Source of the DNA: Bacillus sp. BHET2
GTDB lineage: Bacteria > Bacillota > Bacilli > Bacillales > Bacillaceae_B
Reading direction: 5' to 3'
DNA length: 64,000 nucleotides
Assembly (NCBI RefSeq): GCF_005938125.1
Contig: NZ_VCQN01000003.1
Coordinates: 1-64,000, forward strand
The notes below the pieces were generated by a model. The model was not told where the DNA came from. It saw nothing but the letters and a program-made list of their open reading frames with translations, and ran no database searches. Numbering within the stretch: position 1 is the first letter of the stretch; each line of letters opens with the position of its first letter. A program made the translations under genes and the position numbers. Below are positions 29,548 to 41,100 of the stretch, one piece after another.

Positions 29548-31137
29548 ATGTCTACCAAAATGGTTGGGATCAAGGTAACAGGGGAGATGAAACCTGGATT
29601 TGATGATATTTTATCCCCGCAGGCACTACAGTTTTTAGAACAATTGGAGCGACGTTTCGGAGATAGACGTAGAGATCTGTTACACAACAGAGAGAAACAG
29701 CAGGAACGGATTAATGGAGGAGAGCTTCCTCACTTTCTACCTGAAACGGAATCGATTCGACAAAGTGAGTGGAGAGTCAGCCCGATTCCTCAAGCTCTTC
29801 AGGATCGAAGGGTCGAAATTACCGGACCTGTCGATCGGAAAATGGTCATCAATGCGTTGAATTCAGGCGCGAAATGTTTTATGGCATGTTTTGAAGATGC
29901 CACTTCACCTACATGGACCAACCTCTTAGAAGGACAAATCAACCTCAGAGATGCTGTGCATCAAACAATAGACTTCGAAACAAACGGAAAGCGATATGAA
30001 CTGAACAAAGAGCATGCGGTATTAATCGTTCGACCGAGAGGATTGCATCTGGAAGAGAAGCATATTGAACTGGATGGGAAATCTATATCTGCGAGCTTGG
30101 TGGATTTTGGCTTATTCTTTTTTCATAACGCGACGTATTTAACCTCACTGAACAAAGGCCCTTATTTTTACTTACCTAAATTAGAAAGTCACTTGGAAGC
30201 GAGATTTTGGAATGATGTATTTGAATTCGCTCAAAAAAATGTTGGAATCCCCCAAGGGACGATTAAAGCAACGGTCCTGATTGAGACCATCACGGCGGCA
30301 TTTGAAATGGATGAAATCCTTTACGAGTTAAAGGAGCATTCAGCAGGGTTGAACTGTGGAAGATGGGATTATATTTTCAGCTATATTAAAAAGCTTCGGG
30401 AACAAGAAAATGTGATTCTACCGGATCGCTCATTGGTCACGATGACGTCTCCATTCATGAGATCGTATTCCCTGCTTACGATTAAGACTTGTCATAGAAG
30501 GGGAGCGCCTGCTATAGGAGGAATGGCAGCACAAATTCCTGTAAAGAATGATCCCGTGAAGAACCAAGAAGCATTTAACAAAGTGAAAACGGATAAAGAA
30601 AGGGAAGCCCGTGATGGTCATGATGGAACGTGGGTAGCTCATCCCGGCCTTGTACCGGTTGCCATGGAAGTATTTAATCTGGAAATGAAGAAACCGAATC
30701 AAATCGAAGAAAAAACGCTACAGGATCTGGAAGTGTCAGAGCAAGATCTTCTTGAAGTTCCTCAAGGAAAGATAACAGAAGAGGGTGTCCGATTAAATAT
30801 TAACGTCGGCATTCAATACATCTCTTCCTGGCTGAGCGGACAGGGGGCGGCTCCGATCCACGACCTGATGGAAGATGTGGCAACAGCTGAAATCTCCCGT
30901 GCTCAGCTATGGCAATGGATCCGCCATCCAAAGGGAGTCATGGGTGATGGCCGGGAAATCACCATCGACTTATATGAACAATTAAAGCAAGAAGAACTGA
31001 CCAAACTCAAAAGCCAATTAGGAGACGATCAGTACAAAGAACGGCGATTCCAAGAAGCTGTCCACCTATTCGACCAACTTATTCATAACGACCAATTCAC
31101 AGACTTCCTCACCACCCCAGGCTACCAAATCCTATAG
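29548..31137 (+). CDS. aceB: AceB, malate synthase A
   Basis: 529 residues. Malate synthase A condenses glyoxylate with acetyl-CoA to malate, the second step of the glyoxylate bypass. RPRGLHLEEKH contains the substrate-binding arginine, and GLNCGRWDYIFS and KTCHRRGAPAIGGM are the malate synthase signature blocks. The start is ATG 29548 after AAGGAG (12-base spacing). The stop codon is directly joined to a copy of GAGGGACGGACC. It is paired with aceA 160 bases downstream. Confidence 0.95.
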   Translation: MSTKMVGIKVTGEMKPGFDDILSPQALQFLEQLERRFGDRRRDLLHNREKQQERINGGELPHFLPETESIRQSEWRVSPIPQALQDRRVEITGPVDRKMVINALNSGAKCFMACFEDATSPTWTNLLEGQINLRDAVHQTIDFETNGKRYELNKEHAVLIVRPRGLHLEEKHIELDGKSISASLVDFGLFFFHNATYLTSLNKGPYFYLPKLESHLEARFWNDVFEFAQKNVGIPQGTIKATVLIETITAAFEMDEILYELKEHSAGLNCGRWDYIFSYIKKLREQENVILPDRSLVTMTSPFMRSYSLLTIKTCHRRGAPAIGGMAAQIPVKNDPVKNQEAFNKVKTDKEREARDGHDGTWVAHPGLVPVAMEVFNLEMKKPNQIEEKTLQDLEVSEQDLLEVPQGKITEEGVRLNINVGIQYISSWLSGQGAAPIHDLMEDVATAEISRAQLWQWIRHPKGVMGDGREITIDLYEQLKQEELTKLKSQLGDDQYKERRFQEAVHLFDQLIHNDQFTDFLTTPGYQIL

Positions 31138-31250
31138 AGGGACGGACCTGGAACGAAAATCGCAGCCGTCAAAAGGTTGCAGAATCAGGCATAAATTCTT
31201 TAGTAAATTACCGCTTCAGCAGAGTGAGGGACGGACCTCCCACCTGAAGC
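31137..31250. repeat. Two direct copies of GAGGGACGGACCT between aceB and aceA
   Basis: Copies at 31137-31148 (starting on the last base of the aceB stop) and 31226-31239, in the same orientation. The second lies in the loop of a GCTTCAG/CTGAAGC hairpin (31213-31219 with 31244-31250). No T-tract follows, so read-through to aceA is expected. Confidence 0.7.
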
Positions 31251-31296
31251 GAATCTAAAAAAGCATTCACTAAAAAACAAAAGGGAGAGATTCTAA

Positions 31297-32577
31297 ATGG
31301 TAAAAGAAAATAACGAACGTGTATTGGCACTTCAAGAAAAATGGGAAATGGACTCAAGATGGAAAGGTATCACGCGACCATATTCTGCTGAAGATGTGAT
31401 TCGCTTAAGAGGATCGATCGACATCGAGCATACCCTTGCCAAGCGCGGCTCTGAGAAGCTGTGGAACCTTCTTCACGAAGAAGATTATATTAATGCCCTT
31501 GGTGCCCTGACTGGTAATCAAGCTGTCCAACAAGTAAGAGCGGGACTGAAGGCGATTTATTTAAGCGGATGGCAAGTTGCAGCCGATGCCAATTTAGCAG
31601 GCCAGATGTATCCTGATCAAAGTCTTTACCCGGCGAACTCGGTACCTTCAGTTGTGAAAAGGATCAACCAAGCACTGCAGCGTGCTGATCAGGTTCACTA
31701 TGTGGAAGGGGACGAATCGATTGATTGGTTTGTGCCGATTGTGGCCGATGCGGAAGCGGGATTTGGTGGCCAGTTGAATGTCTTCGAATTAATGAAGGGG
31801 ATGATTGAGGCAGGAGCTTCTGCTGTCCACTTTGAAGACCAGCTTTCCTCTGAGAAGAAGTGCGGACATTTAGGGGGCAAGGTGCTTCTCCCTACGCAAA
31901 CATCCGTGAAGAATCTCATTTCTGCCCGTCTTGCTGCTGATGTGATGGGTGTTTCGACCTTGATTGTTGCCCGTACAGATGCAAATGCAGCCGATCTCAT
32001 CACGAGTGATGTAGATCCGTACGATGCTCCGTTCATTTCAGGAGACAGAACTCCGGAAGGCTTCTTCCGTACAAATGCGGGTCTTGACCAGGCGATTGCA
32101 AGGGGGCTTGCTTATGCTCCTTACGCCGATCTGGTTTGGTGTGAAACGTCGGAACCGAGTCTGGAGGAAGCTCGCCAATTTGCCGAGGCAATTCATGCTG
32201 AGCATCCAGGGAAACTATTGGCGTATAACTGCTCCCCTTCCTTTAATTGGAAAAAGAAGTTGGATGATGAGACAATCGCTAAGTTCCAGGTGGAGCTAGG
32301 GAAGATGGGGTATAAATTCCAGTTCGTCACGCTTGCCGGTTTCCATGCACTGAATCACAGTATGTTCGAGCTTGCAAGGGGCTACAAAGAGCGTGGAATG
32401 GCTGCATATTCTCAGCTTCAAGAAGCAGAGTTTGCAAGCGAGAAGCATGGATATTCCGCAACAAGGCATCAGCGTGAAGTCGGAACTGGCTACTTTGACG
32501 AAGTATCGATGGTAATCTCAGGTGGAACATCATCGACAACAGCTCTGAAAGGTTCAACGGAAGCTGCCCAATTCTAA
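31297..32577 (+). CDS. aceA: AceA, isocitrate lyase
   Basis: 426 residues. AceA splits isocitrate to glyoxylate and succinate, the first step of the glyoxylate bypass, letting the cell grow on acetate or fatty acids. The catalytic loop KKCGH is at residues 187-191, and [19 protein letters not shown] is diagnostic. The start is ATG 31297 behind AAGGGAGAGA. B. subtilis 168 lacks this pathway, so aceB-aceA is an addition relative to the otherwise shared gene order. Confidence 0.96.
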   Translation: MVKENNERVLALQEKWEMDSRWKGITRPYSAEDVIRLRGSIDIEHTLAKRGSEKLWNLLHEEDYINALGALTGNQAVQQVRAGLKAIYLSGWQVAADANLAGQMYPDQSLYPANSVPSVVKRINQALQRADQVHYVEGDESIDWFVPIVADAEAGFGGQLNVFELMKGMIEAGASAVHFEDQLSSEKKCGHLGGKVLLPTQTSVKNLISARLAADVMGVSTLIVARTDANAADLITSDVDPYDAPFISGDRTPEGFFRTNAGLDQAIARGLAYAPYADLVWCETSEPSLEEARQFAEAIHAEHPGKLLAYNCSPSFNWKKKLDDETIAKFQVELGKMGYKFQFVTLAGFHALNHSMFELARGYKERGMAAYSQLQEAEFASEKHGYSATRHQREVGTGYFDEVSMVISGGTSSTTALKGSTEAAQF

Positions 32578-32605
32578 TAGCTCCGTATATGCGATGAATA
32601 AAAAT

Positions 32606-32655
32606 AGAAGGTCCGTCCCTCGGGGGTTCAAGCTCCGAGGGACGGACCTTTCTTT
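32606..32655 (+). terminator. aceA terminator built from the dispersed element
   Basis: GAAGGTCCGTCCCTCGG (32607-32623) pairs with CCGAGGGACGGACCTTTC (32635-32652), followed by TTTCTTTG. The arms again are the GAGGGACGGACC element in inverted orientation. Confidence 0.75.
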
Positions 32656-32731
32656 GTGGTCGTTCCTTGTAGTACTATCGGAGCAATTTTGTGAAAAGAG
32701 TAACATTATGAAATTATTTATAAATATACTA

Positions 32732-32760
32732 TTGATTTTATTAATATACATCCATATAAT
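32732..32760 (+). promoter_or_regulatory. Promoter of the arginine operon
   Basis: TTGATT (32732-32737), a 17-base spacer and TATAAT (32755-32760). The upstream TATGAAATTATTTATA (32707-32722) loosely resembles an ARG box bound by AhrC/ArgR, which I would expect here but cannot confirm. Confidence 0.75.
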
Positions 32761-32798
32761 AAGACCTAATTTAAATTTATTATGTGTGGTGAATGGTA

Positions 32799-33833
32799 AT
32801 GAATGTTGGTATTGTTGGGAGTACTGGTTATAGTGGGGTGGAGTTGTATCGGTTATTATCGACGCATCCTTATGTCGATGAATGTATTTTGTATTCATCT
32901 TCGCTGGAAGGATCCCGTTATGTGGAACAGTATCCTCATCTCGCCGGCCTGTCACAGGAAGTAGTGAAACCGATTATGATCGAGGAATTGCAACAGCTGG
33001 ATTTCGTCTTTTTGGCTGTGCCATCAGGCGTATCCAAGGAATTATCTCAAAGGCTCCTTGGAAAGAAGGCAAAGGTGATTGATCTTTCCGGCGACCTTCG
33101 GTTAAAGAATCCAACTGAGTATGAAGAGTGGTACAAAGGAGAATCTGCACCGACTGAAATCTTGAATGAAGCTGTATACGGTTTAACCGAGATGAATCGA
33201 AACGCAATCGGGGAGGCGAAATTGATCGCCAATCCAGGCTGCTTTCCGACTGCGACTCTCCTTGGCTTGGCCCCTCTTTTTCATCATGAACTGATCAATC
33301 CCCATTCCATTATTATTGATGCGAAAACGGGGCTATCGGGAGCGGGAAGGAGGGCTACTCTATCTAGTCATTTTTCTGAAACCCAGGAAAATCTACGAAT
33401 CTATAAAGTTCATGAACATCAACATATTCCAGAAATTGAACAGCAATTGAAGCAATGGAACATGGAAGCGGGCCCGATTACGTTTACGACACACCTCATT
33501 CCGATGACCCGTGGAATCATGGCGACGATATATGCAGAATTAATGAATGGTAGCTCCACTGAGGAGTTACATACCATCTATCAAAACTTCTATGGTAAAC
33601 AGTCCTTTATAAGAATTCGTCCGATGGGTCAGTTTCCGAGCACAAAAGAGGTATCCGGCACAAACTTCTGTGATCTTTCCATAAAGTATGATCCACGAAC
33701 CAACCGTGTCACAATCGTATCCGTGATCGATAATTTGGTGAAAGGGGCTGCGGGGCAAGCGGTTCAAAATATGAATGTGATGATGGGCTTGGACGAGACG
33801 AGTGGACTCCATCACAATCCAATTTATCCGTAA
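32799..33833 (+). CDS. argC: ArgC, N-acetyl-gamma-glutamyl-phosphate reductase
   Basis: 344 residues. ArgC reduces N-acetylglutamyl phosphate to the semialdehyde with NADPH. GIVGSTGYSGVEL near residue 4 binds the nucleotide, and NPGCFPT holds the catalytic cysteine. The start is ATG 32799; ATG 32793 is in frame but GGTGA spacing favours the inner one. It is the first gene of the argCJBD-carAB-argF operon, and argJ follows 14 bases later. Confidence 0.95.
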   Translation: MNVGIVGSTGYSGVELYRLLSTHPYVDECILYSSSLEGSRYVEQYPHLAGLSQEVVKPIMIEELQQLDFVFLAVPSGVSKELSQRLLGKKAKVIDLSGDLRLKNPTEYEEWYKGESAPTEILNEAVYGLTEMNRNAIGEAKLIANPGCFPTATLLGLAPLFHHELINPHSIIIDAKTGLSGAGRRATLSSHFSETQENLRIYKVHEHQHIPEIEQQLKQWNMEAGPITFTTHLIPMTRGIMATIYAELMNGSSTEELHTIYQNFYGKQSFIRIRPMGQFPSTKEVSGTNFCDLSIKYDPRTNRVTIVSVIDNLVKGAAGQAVQNMNVMMGLDETSGLHHNPIYP

Positions 33834-33847
33834 GAGGGGGAGAATCA

Positions 33848-35077
33848 ATGAAACTAGCTAAAGAGAAGGTAGTACAAAAAATCAAGGGAGGAACGATTCT
33901 TTCGCCTCTCGGTTACAAGGCAGGTGGGATGCACGCCGGTCTAAGATACAAAAACAAGGATTTCGGAGTCATCTACAGTGAGAAGCCTGCACAATGCGGA
34001 GCCGTTTATACTCAAAGTCATTTTCAAGCTGCTCCCCTCAAAGTCACGCAAGAAAGCATCTCTGCATCAGGACAGCTACAAGCGATCGTTGTTAATAGTG
34101 CAATTGCGAACGCATGTACAGGCGAACAAGGCTTGAAAGATGCGTATCAGACAAGGGAGTGGATAGCGGAACGATATCAGATTCTGGAAGAACATGTAGC
34201 CGTTGCATCCACCGGGGTCATCGGTGAGTGGCTTCCGATGGAAAAGGTGGAACAGGGCTGTAACGAAATCGAGATTGATTCCAATCAACAAGCTGCCCAC
34301 GCTTTTCAGCAAGCCATCCTGACGACGGATACGATTGAAAAATCTTCATGCTATCAAGTAGAAGTAGGTGGAGAAACCGTCACAATCGGAGGATGTGCGA
34401 AAGGATCGGGCATGATCCATCCGAATATGGCGACGATGCTCGGCTTTATTACAACCGATGCGAATATTGAGTCGTCCATTCTTCAAACAGCACTTAATAC
34501 TTCCATCAATCAATCCTTCAACCAAATCACCGTAGATGGAGAAACGTCCACCAACGATATGGTCATAGCCATGGCAAATGGAATGGCGGAAAACGATTCA
34601 TTGCATGAGAATCACCCGGATTGGATGCACTTTCAACAGGGGTTGAATCTTGTCTGTGAGGACCTCGCTAAACAAATTGCCCGTGACGGTGAAGGGGCAA
34701 CCAAGCTAGTGGAAGTGAATGTTACTGGTGCCCACACTCATCAGGAAGCGAATATACTGGCCAAAAAAATTGTTGGCTCCAATTTAGTGAAAACAGCCCT
34801 CTTTGGAGGCGATCCGAACTGGGGAAGGATCGTAGGTGCCATGGGACACAGTGATGTAACGATCACACCCAATCTATGTGACATTTATATTGGAGAGACG
34901 CTTGTATTCTCTAAGGGCACCCCACAATCCTTCGCTGAAGAGAGTGTAAGTCATGACATGCAAGCAGAACATGTGAACATTAAGATCCTGTTGAACAATG
35001 GTGAAGGAAAAGGGAAAGCTTGGGGGTGCGATCTTACGTATGACTACGTCAAAATCAATGCAAGTTATCGAACATAA
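33848..35077 (+). CDS. argJ: ArgJ, ornithine acetyltransferase / N-acetylglutamate synthase
   Basis: 409 residues. ArgJ recycles the acetyl group from N-acetylornithine to glutamate. It is made as a proenzyme that cleaves itself before the nucleophilic threonine in NMATML (Thr196), giving alpha and beta chains. A bifunctional role is typical of Bacillus enzymes but cannot be told from sequence. The start is ATG 33848 behind AGAGGGGGA. The coding end overlaps argB. Confidence 0.95.
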   Translation: MKLAKEKVVQKIKGGTILSPLGYKAGGMHAGLRYKNKDFGVIYSEKPAQCGAVYTQSHFQAAPLKVTQESISASGQLQAIVVNSAIANACTGEQGLKDAYQTREWIAERYQILEEHVAVASTGVIGEWLPMEKVEQGCNEIEIDSNQQAAHAFQQAILTTDTIEKSSCYQVEVGGETVTIGGCAKGSGMIHPNMATMLGFITTDANIESSILQTALNTSINQSFNQITVDGETSTNDMVIAMANGMAENDSLHENHPDWMHFQQGLNLVCEDLAKQIARDGEGATKLVEVNVTGAHTHQEANILAKKIVGSNLVKTALFGGDPNWGRIVGAMGHSDVTITPNLCDIYIGETLVFSKGTPQSFAEESVSHDMQAEHVNIKILLNNGEGKGKAWGCDLTYDYVKINASYRT

Positions 35078-35849
35078 GCCTGTGATTGTCGTCAAATTGG
35101 GAGGAAGCATCCTTTCTAAACTGAGCACCTCCTTTTCCAGAAACATCAAGGAGCTTCAGCATCATTACCATATAATACTCGTTCACGGAGGAGGGCCGCA
35201 TATCTCGGAAATGCTGAATAACCTGGGAATTGAATCCACCTTTACAAACGGACAAAGAAAAACAACCGGAGCTGTGTTAGAAGTTGCTGAACAAGTATTA
35301 AAGGGGAAGGTGAATGGTGAGTTAACTCACCGGCTCAGTTTATCCGGATTGAACGCGGTTGGACTTTGCGGGTACGATGCAGGGTTATTAAAGGCAACTT
35401 TCATAGATGAGAAGTCTTTGGGTTTTGTCGGCAAAATTGAGGAGGTAAACCTTACGCTGCTAGACAACCTTCTTTCGTTAAACTACCTGCCGGTTATCGC
35501 GCCACTTGCCATGACGAAGGAAGGGCAAAAGTTGAATGTGAACGCCGATCTGGCTGCATCGGCCATAGCTGAATCCTTACAGGCTGAGAAGTTGGTATTT
35601 GTCACAGACGTACCTGGAATTTTAAAAGACGGTGAGCTTGTTTCACGTGTAACAATTGACGTGATCCTTCAATATATAGAATCCGGTGTGATCCACGGCG
35701 GGATGATCCCGAAGGTGCAGGCAGCCCTATCAGCTCTGAACCTTAATATGAATGAAGTCATGATCGTTGGATGTCAGGATGATATCATTCAGGATGGTAA
35801 AATGATTGGCACGCGAATAACAGAAGGAAAAGAGGTTCAGGCGATATGA
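35040..35849 (+). CDS. argB: ArgB, N-acetylglutamate kinase
   Basis: 269 residues from ATG 35040 (TGGGGGTG upstream), or 263 from ATG 35058, which has no clear binding site. ArgB phosphorylates N-acetylglutamate. [19 protein letters not shown] and [12 protein letters not shown] are the amino-acid kinase motifs. It overlaps argJ by 38 bases and argD by four, so translation is probably coupled. Confidence 0.93.
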   Translation: MTTSKSMQVIEHKPVIVVKLGGSILSKLSTSFSRNIKELQHHYHIILVHGGGPHISEMLNNLGIESTFTNGQRKTTGAVLEVAEQVLKGKVNGELTHRLSLSGLNAVGLCGYDAGLLKATFIDEKSLGFVGKIEEVNLTLLDNLLSLNYLPVIAPLAMTKEGQKLNVNADLAASAIAESLQAEKLVFVTDVPGILKDGELVSRVTIDVILQYIESGVIHGGMIPKVQAALSALNLNMNEVMIVGCQDDIIQDGKMIGTRITEGKEVQAI

Positions 35850-37006
35850 GTCACGTATTCCCAACGTATAATCGGTTAGACATTGAATTAGTTTCAGGAA
35901 AAGGCACGGAGGTACAAGATTCTAATGGGCAAATATATTTGGATTTCATTTCAGGAATTGCCGTTTGTAATTTAGGTCACGCTCCTTCAGTCGTAAAGGA
36001 GGCTGTTGAACAACAGCTGGAGAAGCTTTGGCATGTGTCCAATCTGTTTCCCATTACCAAGCAGGAAGAAGCGGCTTCCCTTCTCGCTTCTGCAAGTAAC
36101 TTGGATGCAGTTTTCTTCTGTAACAGTGGGGCTGAAGCAAATGAAGCGGCGATTAAATTAGCGAAAAAGCATACGGGGAAAACAAGGATCCTGACCTTTA
36201 AGCAATCTTTTCACGGACGGACCTTTGCCACGATGAGCGCGACTGGACAAGAAAAGGTCCATAGTGGATTCGGTCCCTTACTACCAACTTTTGAATATTT
36301 CCCTTATAACGATGAATCTGCTCTTTTAAACGTGAAAGAAAAAGACGTTGCAGCAATCATGGTGGAGGTGATCCAAGGAGAAGGTGGGGTCAACCCAGGG
36401 ACTATCTCCTTTTTACAAACAGTGGAGGAGAAGTGCAGGGAGTTAGGTGCTTTACTCATTATCGATGAAGTGCAAACGGGCATCGGACGTACAGGAGCTC
36501 CGTTTGCCTATCAGCATTATTCCCTGGATCCTGATATCGTAACAGCGGCGAAAGGATTGGGAAGTGGCTTCCCGGTAGGAGCCATGATTGGGAAAGAAGA
36601 ACTCATTCCATCGTTTTCACCTGGAACACATGGCTCGACATTCGGGGGGAACCCATTGGCGATGGCAGCTGCCAAGGCGACGCTGGAAACGATTTTCGAT
36701 GAGTCTTTCCTACAGGAAGTTCAGAGTAAAGCCAAGTACTTTATCAAAGAGCTGCAGAATCACCTTCAGGAATGTCAGACTGTAAAAGAGATAAAAGGGA
36801 CCGGCTTCATGATTGGCATCCAATTCGATTGCGAAGTTAATGAAATTATTAATGAGCTGCGACACAATGGTTTATTAACTATTCCAGCAGGAGTGCATGT
36901 GATCCGTCTATTGCCACCGTTAACAGTCACTTACGACGAACTCGATAAGTCGCTTCAAATATTGGTGAGCACAGTGAAGAAACAGAAATCGGCTAGTTTC
37001 TATTAA
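35846..37006 (+). CDS. argD: ArgD, acetylornithine aminotransferase
   Basis: 386 residues. A class III PLP aminotransferase converting N-acetylglutamate semialdehyde to N-acetylornithine. The PLP lysine is Lys236 in TAAKGLGSG, and [14 protein letters not shown] and [13 protein letters not shown] are family motifs. The start overlaps the argB stop as ATGA. carA follows after 72 bases. Confidence 0.95.
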   Translation: MSHVFPTYNRLDIELVSGKGTEVQDSNGQIYLDFISGIAVCNLGHAPSVVKEAVEQQLEKLWHVSNLFPITKQEEAASLLASASNLDAVFFCNSGAEANEAAIKLAKKHTGKTRILTFKQSFHGRTFATMSATGQEKVHSGFGPLLPTFEYFPYNDESALLNVKEKDVAAIMVEVIQGEGGVNPGTISFLQTVEEKCRELGALLIIDEVQTGIGRTGAPFAYQHYSLDPDIVTAAKGLGSGFPVGAMIGKEELIPSFSPGTHGSTFGGNPLAMAAAKATLETIFDESFLQEVQSKAKYFIKELQNHLQECQTVKEIKGTGFMIGIQFDCEVNEIINELRHNGLLTIPAGVHVIRLLPPLTVTYDELDKSLQILVSTVKKQKSASFY

Positions 37007-37078
37007 TCTATTTTTTTAGTTTGAAATGTATAAAAATACTTAGTTCCAATTAAATATTCAATTATAGGAGGTAAACTC

Positions 37079-38143
37079 ATGACCGGTTACTTATGCTTAG
37101 AAAATGGTAGCACCTTTATAGGTGATGTCACATTGGAGGAAGACGATCCCGTTCAGGGTGAAATTGTATTTTTCACGGGAATGACAGGTTACCAGGAGGT
37201 CCTGACCGACCCATCCTACAAGGATCAAATCGTCGTCTTTACGTATCCGCTCATTGGTCAGTACGGGGTGAATGAAGACGATTTCGAAAGTGAAAAGCCT
37301 CAGGTAAAAGGGGTCATCATGCTTCGTTCACCTGAGTTGTACTCCCATTATCATGCCACGTCTTCCCTTAAGGACTATCTTCAAAAGTGGAAGATTCCAC
37401 TCATGACAGGAGTGGATACGAGAGAGGTAGTGAAGGAGATCCGTGACGCAGGTAGCCAAAATGCATGTATAGCTCATACGGAAATTCACCCCGATCAAAT
37501 GAAACGAACAGGACAAATTGAAAAGGTTGCCCTTTCTCACATTCGGGAGCTAGGGGGTGGGAATAAGCATATAGGGGTCGTTGATTTCGGAGTGAAGAAA
37601 TCGATCGTATCAAGTTTGGTCAACATGGGTTGTCTAGTTACGGTCATACCGTATAACCAATTGGAGGTGCTCGATCAGTTGAAGGTTGATGGACTTGTGC
37701 TCTCAAACGGTCCCGGAGATCCGAAAGACATGGTGGATTTCTTACCAGTGCTGAAGGAGAATATGATGAAGCTTCCGACACTTGGCATTTGCTTAGGGCA
37801 TCAATTAATCGCCCTGGCATTCGGCGGAGATACGGAGCGATTGTTATTCGGTCATAGAGGAGCGAACCACCCCGTCATTGATAAACAATCCGGTGAGGTA
37901 TTCATCACTTCGCAAAATCATAATTACGTTGTGGATGGAAATAGTTTGGCAGGAACCGGATTGGAGCCGCGATTTATAAACGTCAATGACGGTTCCCTGG
38001 AAGGACTCCAGCATAGGAACAAACCGATCCTATCGGTGCAATTCCACCCAGAAGCCCGTCCTGGCCCGGAGGATGCTTCGTGGATATTCGAACAATTCTA
38101 TCAAACGATTACACAACCAGGGAGAGAGAAGATGTATGCCTAA
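37079..38143 (+). CDS. carA: CarA, carbamoyl-phosphate synthase small subunit
   Basis: 354 residues. The glutaminase subunit that feeds ammonia to CarB. The catalytic Cys238 is in GICLGHQ and the His/Glu pair in QFHPEARPGPED. The position inside the arg operon identifies this as the arginine-specific copy; a pyrimidine-specific pair would be expected elsewhere. The start is ATG 37079 behind TAGGAGG. The end overlaps carB by eight bases. Confidence 0.95.
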   Translation: MTGYLCLENGSTFIGDVTLEEDDPVQGEIVFFTGMTGYQEVLTDPSYKDQIVVFTYPLIGQYGVNEDDFESEKPQVKGVIMLRSPELYSHYHATSSLKDYLQKWKIPLMTGVDTREVVKEIRDAGSQNACIAHTEIHPDQMKRTGQIEKVALSHIRELGGGNKHIGVVDFGVKKSIVSSLVNMGCLVTVIPYNQLEVLDQLKVDGLVLSNGPGDPKDMVDFLPVLKENMMKLPTLGICLGHQLIALAFGGDTERLLFGHRGANHPVIDKQSGEVFITSQNHNYVVDGNSLAGTGLEPRFINVNDGSLEGLQHRNKPILSVQFHPEARPGPEDASWIFEQFYQTITQPGREKMYA

Positions 38144-41100
38144 AAATTCTAGTATTCAAAAAATCATGATTATCGGATCAGGACCCATCATCATCGGGCA
38201 GGCGGCTGAATTTGATTACTCCGGAACGCAAGGGTGCCTGGCCCTGAAGGAAGAAGGGTATGAGGTGATTCTCGTGAATCATAATCCGGCCACAATCATG
38301 ACGGATACCACTTATGCTGACAAAGTGTATAGTGAACCTCTTACGATCAAAACCCTGACCGCAATTATTGAAAAAGAACGCCCCCATGGATTGGTAGCCA
38401 ATCTTGGTGGTCAAACCGCCCTTAACTTGGCAGTCGGGCTGGATGAAAAAGGGGTACTGACGAAGTATGGGGTCACGTTACTCGGGACCTCGGTGGATTC
38501 GATTCAAAAGGGCGAGGATCGAGAGAAATTTCGAACCTTGATGAACACATTAGGCCATCCGACAGCTGAAAGTGCAATCGTTCATAATCTTCAGGAAGCG
38601 CTCGTTTTTTCTGAAACGATTGCCTTACCCATTATCGTCCGTCCCGCCTATACGCTAGGAGGAAGAGGTGGCGGGATTGCCTCTACCAAGGAGGAATACA
38701 ATAAGCTTGTTCAAACTGGTCTAAAGGCTAGCCCGATTCATCAAGTACTTGTAGAGAAAAGCATCGCCGGGTTCAAAGAAATTGAGTATGAAGTGATGAG
38801 AGATTCGAAAGGAAATTGTATCTCCGTTTGTAATATGGAGAATTTCGACCCTGTAGGAGTCCATACGGGTGATTCGATTGTTGTCGCACCGTCCCAAACG
38901 TTGACCGATCAGGAGTTTCATATGCTCCGAACAGCTGCGTTTAATATTATCAGTGCGTTAGAGGTAGTGGGGGGATGCAATATACAATTTGCTTTAGACC
39001 CTGACAGTAACCAGTACTATGTGATTGAAGTGAACCCCCGGGTGAGCAGATCTTCCGCCTTGGCATCGAAGGCCACCGGTTATCCAATCGCCAAGATTGC
39101 CGTAAAGCTTGCGGTTGGTCAAACCCTGGATGAAATCATCAACCCATTGACCCGAACTACGTTTGCAAGCTTTGAACCGGCACTTGATTATGTCGTCGTC
39201 AAGTTCCCGAGGTGGCCGTTTGATAAATTCCCTGAAGCGAACCGGGTGCTCGGAACGAAGATGAAAGCGACCGGGGAAGTGATGGCGATTGAGCGCTCGT
39301 TAGAGGCGGCATTCCAGAAAGCTCTTCAATCGTTGGATCTGCCCCTGGAAACAATTAAGAGTGAGGTGGCCGGGGGAGCTACAGAAGAGCTGGGGAAAAG
39401 GATTGCTACACCGACAGATCTCCGCTTCTTTGAACTGGTGGAGTTGTTAAGACGGGGACATTCAATTCACGATCTTCACGAAAAAACAGGGATCGATCGG
39501 CTGTTCTTATCGATCTTACAGAACGTTGTGTCCATGGAAGAAAAGCTTATGGAATCACCACTCACTCCTCTGGTGTTAAAAGAAGCGAAGGAATGTCGAT
39601 TTGAAGATCATACCATCGCCGCATTCACTGGGAACTCAGTAAAAACCGTACAAAAGATGAGAGCGGATCATGGCATCCAACCCGCCTATAAAATGGTGGA
39701 CACATGTGCCGGCGAGTTCGAAGCAATCACCAACTATGCGTATTCCACTTATTATGGAAACAATGAAATTCAACCGCTACAGGGTAAGAAGAAGGTTCTA
39801 ATCATTGGGGCGGGGCCGATTCGAATCGGACAGGGCGTCGAATTTGACTACAGTGCCGTCAAGGCGATTCAACGCTTGAAGGAGCACGGATACACGACAA
39901 TCATGGTGAATAATAACCCTGAAACCGTGAGTACAGATTATGAAACGGCAGATCGGTTGTATTTTGAACCGATTACGGAAGAGTCGGTTCTTTCGATTAT
40001 CGGGCACGAGAACATTGAATCGGTCCTCGTTCAATTTGGTGGACAAACCGCATTGAATCTGGCTGGTGTTCTAGAAGAAAGGGGAGTCCGATTACTTGGG
40101 ACGTCTTCAGACATCATTGATCGAGTAGAAGATCGGGAACGTTTTTATCAATTTCTGGATGACGTAAAGATCCCACGTGTGAAAGGAGATATTTGTCACA
40201 GTAAAGAAGAGGCGTTGCAGGTGGCAGGCCACTTAGCCTTTCCTCTCCTCTGCCGTCCATCCTATGTCATTGGTGGCAAAGGGATGGTGAAAGTACAAAC
40301 GTTAGAGGAGATGCAAGCCTTTATACAGGGAGCGGATGAAGAGTACTTTCCCATCTTAATAGATGAATTTAAAGAAGGGAAGGAAGTTGAAATCGATCTT
40401 GTGGGAGACGGAATTGAGGTGTACGTCCCGGGGGTGATGGAGCATATTGAACGAGCAGGAGTCCATTCTGGTGACAGTATGTCCATTTTCCCTTCTGAAT
40501 CCTTACCGGACGTCATCAAGAAGACAATCGAAGACTATGCCCGGAAGATTGTATCGGGTCTTCAGTACAGAGGGATCATGAACATCCAATTCTTGTTACA
40601 GGATCAAGATGTATTTGTATTGGAGGTAAATCCGCGAGCAAGTAGAACGGTTCCGGTCATCAGCAAGATTCTTGCCTTCTCATTGATCGACATGGCCACC
40701 GATCTCATGTGTGACGAGGAGCTAGCCATCGATTTCTTTACCCCTCCATCAGAAATAGACGTGGTCGGTGTGAAGTACCCTGTGTTTTCTTCCCATGCCC
40801 TGCCGGAAATCGATCAAATACTCGGCGCCAACATGAAATCCACTGGAGAGGGATTATGTCTCGGAGCATCCGTCGAAGAAGCCTTGTTTAAAGTGTTCGA
40901 AGAAGTTCATGAGGGAGTAGGAAGAGGTGGTACTCTCTATGTGGATAGTGAGTGGAACGAATTAAAGCAATATCAAACGTCCAATGAATCATCGTTTCAT
41001 GATTGGATTGAAACAAACAATGCCAGTGTATATTTCAGCAACGAAGAATCGTACGAAATGAAGAAAAGAAGAATGACGGCATTAGAAGCAGGGGTTACGG

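Noticed and set aside
38101-38135. Longer carB starting at 37986
   Set aside because: The extension is a shadow of carA in another frame; the AGGGAGAGA site and the MPKNSS start match B. subtilis CarB.
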